This document shows, one piece after another, positions 59,622-64,000 of a stretch of DNA of 64,000 nt. Source of the DNA: Streptomyces paludis (GTDB lineage Bacteria > Actinomycetota > Actinomycetes > Streptomycetales > Streptomycetaceae); assembly GCF_003344965.1 (NCBI RefSeq), contig NZ_CP031194.1:4588001-4652000 (forward strand). The letters run 5' to 3'. The position numbers and the translations under genes are program-made. The number at the start of each line of letters is the position of its first letter. The first letter of the stretch is position 1. Under the pieces are notes generated by a model. The model made no database searches, had not been told where the DNA came from, and saw nothing but the letters and a program-made list of their open reading frames with translations.

Positions 59622-59810
59622 CTACGGGCTCGGTATGGCGTTGATGACGGCGGTGGCGAGCTGGTTGATCGGGGTGGCGGCGCCGGTGGAGGCGAGGAAG
59701 AACCCGAAGCCGATGGCGACGAACGCGGCGCCGTAGCTGAGGGAGTGGGAGCGGAGCAGGAAGAACAGGACGAGTCCGAAGAGCGCGACGAGCGAGACAG
59801 TGATTGCCAT
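59622..59810 (-). CDS. Small two-helix membrane protein (Spd-like)
   Basis: A 62-residue protein with two hydrophobic segments (ITVSLVALFGLVLFFLL and YGAAFVAIGFGFFLAST) and a short tail. GGAGG lies five bases before the ATG. Small two-helix proteins of this type accompany spread genes in Streptomyces plasmids. A long structured leader (59880-59946) precedes it. Confidence 0.65.
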   Translation of the reverse strand: MAITVSLVALFGLVLFFLLRSHSLSYGAAFVAIGFGFFLASTGAATPINQLATAVINAIPSP

Positions 59811-59879
59811 GAGGGACCTCCGGCGGGGAGCGGTAAAGTGCGTGGCGGTGCTCGCCCTTGGGGGCGGGTTTCGAGTGGG

Positions 59880-59946
59880 ACCGGCGGTCGCGCCAACCTG
59901 TCGTCAGCTAGATGAGGGGTCCGCCTTATGGCGGGCGACCGCCGGT
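59880..59946. other. Branched hairpin ahead of the small spd-type gene
   Basis: ACCGGCGGTCGC and GCGACCGCCGGT form a perfect 12-bp outer stem, 43 bases apart, and the loop contains an inner hairpin CCGCC-TTAT-GGCGG (59921-59934). It is between the stop of one small gene and the start of the next, 70 bases upstream of the latter. It may be a structured leader or an intercistronic processing or termination signal; on the other strand it is followed by CTTTTGTTT. Confidence 0.55.
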
Positions 59947-59958
59947 CTTTTGTTTCCG

Positions 59959-60210
59959 TCAGCGGGTGCCGTCGCGGTGGAGACGGGCGGCGGTGTTGTA
60001 GAAGTGACGGCCGATGCGGATGCGCTTGCCGGTGGCGTCGCAGCGACGGCAGTCCTTGCCTCGCTTGGCCCGGCCCTTGCGGTCCGTCTTCATGGCGTGG
60101 CCCCAGCCACGGCACTTGCGGCAGTTCCCGAACGGCGAAACGGCACACAACCCGCCGTAACAGAGTGTGATGCCGAGTAGGCAGGTGATAGCGAGGATGA
60201 CGGGGGTCAT
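59959..60210 (-). CDS. Small membrane protein with zinc-ribbon
   Basis: An 83-residue protein: one N-terminal helix (TPVILAITCLLGITLCYGGL) followed by a basic domain with CRKC and CRRC (GNCRKCRGWGHAMKTDRK, GKDCRRCDATGKR), a DnaJ-like zinc knuckle. It is the first gene of the small spread-type transcript and lies immediately downstream of the palindrome cluster at 60255-60340. It may recruit DNA or RNA to the membrane; this is inference. Confidence 0.65.
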   Translation of the reverse strand: MTPVILAITCLLGITLCYGGLCAVSPFGNCRKCRGWGHAMKTDRKGRAKRGKDCRRCDATGKRIRIGRHFYNTAARLHRDGTR

Positions 60211-60254
60211 GAAGGTGCCTCCAGGCCGGATTCAGAGGTTTTCCCAGCTGAGCA

Positions 60255-60340
60255 GCTATCCACTAGCCCGCTGATCAGAGGCATGTTGGGCCGCTATCGG
60301 CGCTGCTATCGATAGCAGGGGCAGGCACTATCGATAGCAG
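60255..60340. promoter_or_regulatory. Cluster of CTATCGATAG palindromes
   Basis: CTGCTATCGATAGCAG (60303-60318, perfect 16-bp palindrome) and CTATCGATAG (60328-60337) are accompanied by half copies AGCTATCC (60255) and GCTATCGG (60293). They lie in the gap between the traB stop and the start of the small-gene transcript. They could be an operator for an element repressor, or the clt locus bound by TraB. Confidence 0.65.
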
Positions 60341-60350
60341 CCCCGATTGG

Positions 60351-62585
60351 TCAGCTCGCGTCCCGCTTTCCGTCACGTTCCGCAACCATGGCAGCGATGT
60401 CGTCGCGCTTGATGCCGCGCTTGTTGACGAACTTTCCGTCGATGCGGCGGCCCACCTGACCGGCCGTGATGCCGTAGGGCTTGAGGACGGTGGTCAGGTG
60501 CGCGGTCTGTTCCTCACCAGACATACGTGCCCAGTCGCCATAGCGCTCCGGACGCAGGTCCGCGAGGCGCTCCACCACGGTCTCGTTCCACACCTTCGCC
60601 TCATCCGCGCCGATGACCGCGAGAATGTCGGCAAGGAGTGTGTCCCCGGCCGTGTCACTGGCCTCGAACTCCTCCCCGAGCGCGTGGCCGGAGAGGGTGC
60701 CGGCCGCTTCGCGCAAGGTGCGGGCGCGCTGGCCGATGGTCTCGGCGGTGGGGGCGTCGACGTAGACGGAGGAGACGATCCGGGCGTCGGATCCTTCACC
60801 CACGAAGTAGTGGATGCCCTTGTCCTTCCACGAAAACATCGTGGCCCTGATCCCCCGCTTGTACGACGACGTGCCCAGGACCATGTCGTTCTCCAGCTGG
60901 CCCATGACCTTGAGGCAGAACCGGGCCGACGCGTTCGCGGAGATCCCGGTAGGAAGTGCCTTGGCGTCCGGGCGCTGGGTGGCCAGCAGCAGGACGATGC
61001 CGGTGGCGGGGCCGCGCTTGACCAGGTCGGTGCAGATCTCTTCGAACTCGGCTCCGTGCTTGGGGTGTTCGAACCACACCTGGCACTCGTCCACCCCGAT
61101 CACGATCGGGTGCAGCCCCAGCGTCGGCTTGTTCGCCAGCTCGGACGTCACCTTGGACTCCGGGCAGATGTCCCGGGGCAGCGAGCGGATCATCTTCGCG
61201 CGGCGGCGCAGTTCCTTGCGCAGTTCGCGCAGGTCGGCGAGCGCGTATTCGATGTCCTCGTCGTCGTCCCCGGCCCGGTGCCGGTGGGAGACCCGCTCAC
61301 CCACCGGGTCGAGGTCCCCGGTCCCTTTCAGGTCGTAGGTGTGCAGCTCGGCGCGTACGTCCAGCGCGCCGATCAGCAGGAGGAGCCGGAGGAGGAAGGT
61401 TTTACCCATGCGGGGGATCGCCCCGATGACGGCGGCAATGTACATGAGGGTGATCTCCACCCACCGGCCGCGCTGATCGGTGCCGAACGCTACGGGCTTG
61501 AACAGGTCGACCGAACCACCCTTGAGCAGCGGCCACACCGGCTTCTTCGCCGTCGACATGTCCTGGTCACCCACCCACAACACCAGCCGCCCGGTGTGCT
61601 CCTCCGGAACGGCTTCGGGCCACACACACCCCAGCGTGCGCCGCAGACCTGAGGCGAGTTTGTCGCGGCGTTCGATGACGTCGGTGACCGTGACGCCGTA
61701 GGGGAGGTTGCCCTCCGCGCGCCAGCCGGGGCCGTCGCGCGTGATCGGGGCGGTGAACTGGAACCCGTCACGTCCCTTGCCCTGCGCCTGGTTGATCGCG
61801 GGGATCCCCAGCGCCCCGAGTGCGCGAAGCACGATGTCGCTGGTGAGCTTCGGCGCGTTCGGCAGCTCCACCGCCCGCGTCACCACCGGTGCGTCCGCCC
61901 GCGTGCCGGCCGACCCCAGCGCCAGTACCAGCGCGCCGACGGACAGGGCTTGCAGCCAGCCCGGGGCGAGTACGTAGATGGCGAGCGCGGCCCCCAGCCC
62001 GGTGAACATGGCCAGCACACCGGCCAGCGTCCGCAGCCGTACGCGGCCGTCGCGCTGGCGCGAGAGCTTGAGGTACTCGGCAGTGTCCTCACGGCGGACG
62101 GCGGCGAGGCGTACGGGCTCGCCCTCACGGTCCGACATCCACCGCATCGACCCACCCACGAACCGTGCCGCTCCGCGCGGGGACTGGAACGCGAGGCGGC
62201 CGGCGTAGTAGGGGGAGCGGAGCGCGTGGTATCCGGCGAGGTGGCCGTAGTGCCCGGCCGCCCACCGCGCCGCCGTCTTCAACTCGGCACGCGAGCGCAG
62301 CCACGCGGGCAGCAGAGCGCGGCGGCGGGCGCCCATGAGCCTGCCGAGGTAGCCGGGCCCGGTGGGCGCGGGGCCGTCGACCATCACGCGCTGGGTCGGG
62401 TCCGCGTCGTCGGGGGTGGTGTCGGCCGGGTCGGGGGTCGACTCGGCGCGGGCGGTACGGGCCTTGTCGAGGTCGACCACCTCAGCACCCGAACCCGCCT
62501 CAGGGTCGGTGGCGGGGTTGGTGGTGGGGGTGGTCATGTCGGCTTCGAGCCGCGGGAACAGCTCGTTCTCATCCTCGTGATTCAC
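60351..62585 (-). CDS. traB: TraB/TraSA-like FtsK-type DNA translocase
   Basis: Conjugal transfer ATPase of 744 residues. A low-complexity N-terminus (about 1-100) is followed by two membrane helices (TLAGVLAMFTGLGAALAIYV, LQALSVGALVLALG), then the motor: Walker A in GAIPRMGKTFLL (about 390), Walker B IVIGVDECQVWF (about 495), LLLATQRPDAKALPTGI and a DNA-recognition winged helix at the C-terminus (YGITAGQVGRRIDGKFVNKRG). The PRMGKT Walker A form is characteristic of the Streptomyces TraB/TraSA proteins, which move double-stranded DNA between hyphae as a single protein. GTG start with GGAAGGA six bases upstream. Confidence 0.93.
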   Translation of the reverse strand: MNHEDENELFPRLEADMTTPTTNPATDPEAGSGAEVVDLDKARTARAESTPDPADTTPDDADPTQRVMVDGPAPTGPGYLGRLMGARRRALLPAWLRSRAELKTAARWAAGHYGHLAGYHALRSPYYAGRLAFQSPRGAARFVGGSMRWMSDREGEPVRLAAVRREDTAEYLKLSRQRDGRVRLRTLAGVLAMFTGLGAALAIYVLAPGWLQALSVGALVLALGSAGTRADAPVVTRAVELPNAPKLTSDIVLRALGALGIPAINQAQGKGRDGFQFTAPITRDGPGWRAEGNLPYGVTVTDVIERRDKLASGLRRTLGCVWPEAVPEEHTGRLVLWVGDQDMSTAKKPVWPLLKGGSVDLFKPVAFGTDQRGRWVEITLMYIAAVIGAIPRMGKTFLLRLLLLIGALDVRAELHTYDLKGTGDLDPVGERVSHRHRAGDDDEDIEYALADLRELRKELRRRAKMIRSLPRDICPESKVTSELANKPTLGLHPIVIGVDECQVWFEHPKHGAEFEEICTDLVKRGPATGIVLLLATQRPDAKALPTGISANASARFCLKVMGQLENDMVLGTSSYKRGIRATMFSWKDKGIHYFVGEGSDARIVSSVYVDAPTAETIGQRARTLREAAGTLSGHALGEEFEASDTAGDTLLADILAVIGADEAKVWNETVVERLADLRPERYGDWARMSGEEQTAHLTTVLKPYGITAGQVGRRIDGKFVNKRGIKRDDIAAMVAERDGKRDAS

Positions 62586-62679
62586 TGAATGTCCTTCCCG
62601 GACACGTGGGGTGGGAAAGGGGTCCGGACGGCGCTTTGGTAGGGCCGACCGTCCGGGCCCCTGCTTGACGGTGGTGCGA

Positions 62680-62738
62680 GTGCCCCGGCCGGGAGTCGAA
62701 CCCGGTCTGCGACCATCGGGGCGGATGTGCTGGTCAGG
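62680..62738 (-). repeat. 59-bp tRNA-like direct repeat, copy 1
   Basis: Near-identical to 63196-63254 (55 of 59 bases). Read leftward, it begins with the NUDIX stop codon (TGACCAGCAC), then folds as GCCCCG ... CGGGGC enclosing a T-arm with the loop consensus GGGTTCGACTCCC. This resembles the 3' part of a tRNA. No D-arm or anticodon arm is present, so it is not a full tRNA gene. Confidence 0.85.
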
Positions 62739-63162
62739 AGGCGGATCGCAGGATGTTGGCGAGGATGTCGCCGTGGTCGAACGCCAGCGGGGGCAGCTCG
62801 CTCAGGGGCCACCAGCGGGCGGCGGTGGCGTCGTCACCGGCCGCCGGCGCAACGGCCTGGGGCAGGGTCGCGGCGTAGGCGACCGTGACGTACCGGCCGC
62901 GCGGGTCACGGCCGGGGGCGTCGAAGGTGCCCACCTGCCGTAGGTCGGCGGAAGCCACGGTGATGCCCGTCTCCTCGGCCAACTCGCGGGCGGCGGCGAC
63001 CAGGCTGGTTTCGCCCTCGTCCACGTGTCCACCGGGCAGTGCCCAGCAGCCCTCGAACGGGTCCCACCCGCGCTCGATCAGCAGCACGCGGCCTTCGGCA
63101 AACAGAACGACATCGGCCGTGAAACGGATGGTCTCGAACGTCTCGGTCTCGGTGGAGGTCAT
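62734..63162 (-). CDS. NUDIX hydrolase
   Basis: A 142-residue NUDIX enzyme with the complete box GGHVDEGETSLVAAARELAE ETG (spaced here), matching GX5EX7REUXEEXGU, so it should hydrolyse a nucleoside diphosphate derivative. FTADVVLFAEGRVLLIERGW is the first strand pair. NUDIX genes are regular cargo of AICEs, where they may control the element or sanitise nucleotides. GAGGAC precedes the ATG. It is flanked by the two 59-bp direct repeats, and its stop codon lies within one of them, so the gene plus one repeat form a 516-bp unit. Confidence 0.93.
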   Translation of the reverse strand: MTSTETETFETIRFTADVVLFAEGRVLLIERGWDPFEGCWALPGGHVDEGETSLVAAARELAEETGITVASADLRQVGTFDAPGRDPRGRYVTVAYAATLPQAVAPAAGDDATAARWWPLSELPPLAFDHGDILANILRSAS

Positions 63163-63195
63163 GGTGTCCTCTTGGATTGTTGGATGGTGCGGTGC

Positions 63196-63254
63196 GTGCC
63201 CCGGCCGGTAGTCGAACCCGGCCTCCGACCATCGGGGCGGAAGTGCTGGTCAGG
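63196..63254 (-). repeat. 59-bp tRNA-like direct repeat, copy 2
   Basis: Second copy, 516 bp from the first, with four differences: one in the T-stem (C to A in the leftward reading), two just before it, and one near the stop. It starts with the stop codon of the RRQL gene in the same way that copy 1 starts with the NUDIX stop. The acceptor-like GCCCCG/CGGGGC pairing is intact. Confidence 0.85.
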
Positions 63255-63639
63255 CCGCGCGTTGTTCTTCGGGGTATGCACAGGTCACGCACATGCCGAG
63301 TGAGGTGGGGATGACGTATCCCGCATCCGTGCCGCATTCGGGGCAGGTGCGGCGGGCGGTGTTCGCCTTGGCGAGTGCGGCCCATTTGGCGGGGGTCATC
63401 GGCCGGACCGGAAGGGCCCGGTCGACGGGGTAGAGGAAGGCGCACCGGATCGGCGGAGTACCGGGGCGGCGGTAGCGGTGCGAGTGCCAGAGCACTTGCG
63501 CTGCTACTTCCTGACCGCCGGGCCGCAGTCCGGCGGCCCGGAGCTACCGGCGGGTTGCCAGCCCTTCCGGGGCGAGGCGGAAGGGGTAGGTGGGGATGCC
63601 GTAGCGGGACCCGTCCGGGTCCCAGAAACGCCCGGCCAT
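63250..63639 (-). pseudogene. RRQL-motif zinc-binding protein with an in-frame amber codon
   Basis: Reads as one 129-residue protein (MAGRFWDPDGSRYGIPTYPF ... ) if codon 32 is passed. That codon is TAG (63544-63546) exactly where the family's RRQL motif needs Gln (CAG): the reading is ATRR-stop-LRAAGLRPGG. Downstream, LWHSHRYRRPGTPPIRCAFLYPV and the zinc cysteines in CPECGTDAGY and CVTCAYP are intact. The ATG overlaps the stop of the upstream gene in TGATG. An internal GTG-initiated product of about 81 residues from LWHSH is possible. It could be a pseudogene, a sequencing error or a read-through codon. Its function in the element is unknown. Confidence 0.8.
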
Positions 63640-64000
63640 CAGGCGGCCGTCGCCTCAGCAGCGGTGTCCGCCGTGCCGCGTTCGATGCGCAGCGCGTCGC
63701 GCAGGATCCGGCCGTTGGCCGACGACGTACGGACCGCCTTACGGATCGCCTCACCCGTCAACTCGCTCTCCTGCCAACCCGCCGTCGCGGTCCGCGCCTC
63801 GGTGAGGAGCTGTTCGCGGGTGCGGACCGGCCGGGACGTACGAGCCGACTGAGGTACGCGGCCGGTCGCCCGACGGCGGGCGGGCGCCGCCACAGCGACC
63901 GGCTTCACCGGGGCCGACTCGGCGGGCACGGCAGGCTCGACCACCGCCGTCTCGTCCGCCGACTCCATCGGGCCGGTGGACTCGACTACCGGTGCCGGAC
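63639..64000 (-). CDS. AICE protein, C-terminal part (cut by the right edge)
   Basis: The frame is open to the right edge, so this is the 3' part of a longer gene; an in-frame ATG at 63968 is probably internal. The visible part is an Ala/Pro/Glu/Val linker followed by a helical C-terminal domain (TREQLLTEARTATAGWQESELTGEAIRKAVRTSSANGRILRDALR). This tail resembles that found at the ends of DUF2637-type membrane proteins of the element family, but the membrane part would be outside the window, so the call is tentative. Its stop overlaps the RRQL gene's start. Confidence 0.6.
   Translation of the reverse strand, partial: PAPVVESTGPMESADETAVVEPAVPAESAPVKPVAVAAPARRRATGRVPQSARTSRPVRTREQLLTEARTATAGWQESELTGEAIRKAVRTSSANGRILRDALRIERGTADTAAEATAA

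Larger units (their letters stand above)
53402..64000. mobile_element. Actinomycete integrative and conjugative element (AICE), left part
   Basis: From the integrase to the right edge, all genes run leftward and form the full AICE gene set: integrase, excisionase, replication proteins, TraB-like translocase, spread-type membrane proteins and cargo. The left boundary must lie between the penicillin-binding protein gene (53166) and the integrase stop (53448). The right boundary, and the regulator genes usually found there (KorSA, Pra), are outside the window. No tRNA gene flanks the visible end. Confidence 0.9.

Noticed and set aside
62680..62738. Complete tRNA gene
   Set aside because: Only acceptor-like and T-arm parts can be formed; there is no room for the D-arm or anticodon arm.
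62680..63254. Integron attC sites
   Set aside because: The repeats are 59 bp and follow stop codons like attC, but they lack RYYYAAC/GTTRRRY core sites, and no integron integrase is present.
1..64000. CRISPR arrays or rRNA genes
   Set aside because: No regularly spaced direct repeats with unique spacers and no rRNA-like sequence were seen; the repeat arrays present are contiguous or very short.

Overview
The window is high-GC actinobacterial DNA that is almost certainly from a Streptomyces chromosome. It has chaplin and rodlin genes (found only in filamentous, aerial-hypha-forming actinomycetes), an SsgA-type sporulation protein, a WhiJ-type XRE/DUF397/ATPase trio, and an actinomycete integrative and conjugative element (AICE). 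There are no rRNA genes, complete tRNA genes or CRISPR arrays.

Region 1 (1-2.6 kb) is an aerial surface locus. A long chaplin (cut by the left edge), a short chaplin and one rodlin run leftward; two more rodlins run rightward, each followed by a strong hairpin. Region 2 (2.8-11 kb) holds a DevS/DosS-like GAF histidine kinase convergent with a DevR-like regulator, a PadR regulator with its HAAS membrane partner, exonuclease III, a secreted-type serine peptidase with a small beta-sandwich protein, and a DUF1684 protein. Region 3 (11.1-16.3 kb) is a complete peptide ABC transporter operon with translationally coupled genes. Region 4 (16.3-20.7 kb) is a MerR regulator divergent from a three-gene monooxygenase/hydrolase/SDR operon whose order resembles the mycobacterial mymA operon.

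Region 5 (20.8-28.5 kb) contains a small hydrophilic protein, a HigBA-type toxin-antitoxin pair with an operator-embedded, probably leaderless promoter, a tricorn-type protease, and a TetR regulator with two copies of its likely operator ahead of an MMPL exporter. Region 6 (28.7-32.1 kb) is an SsgA-like gene and a CbiMN-CbiQ-CbiO metal importer behind a Nur-like palindrome, so nickel is the likeliest cargo. Region 7 (32.1-38.2 kb) has a repeat-solenoid protein, RidA and HxlR, and a two-component system whose candidate operator occurs both at its own promoter and ahead of a CPBP protease.

Region 8 (38.2-40.4 kb) is a pair of 0.55-0.6 kb inverted repeats enclosing a frameshifted LD-carboxypeptidase gene. 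Region 9 (40.4-53.2 kb) carries the DUF397/XRE/ATPase developmental trio, an M14 carboxypeptidase and a large subtilase that share an iron-box-like site, a family VIII serine hydrolase, a double-DUF1259 protein, an EamA transporter and a penicillin-binding protein.

Region 10 (53.4 kb to the right edge) is one end of an AICE, all genes leftward: tyrosine integrase, excisionase, a 13-copy short-repeat array, replication proteins (primase-polymerase and P-loop helicase on separate genes), a cytosine methyltransferase, small spread-type membrane proteins, an FtsK-like TraB translocase, a NUDIX hydrolase bracketed by two 59-bp direct repeats that carry a tRNA-like T-arm, a zinc-binding RRQL protein broken by an amber codon, and a gene cut by the window edge. 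The other end of the element, and its attachment site, lie outside the window.
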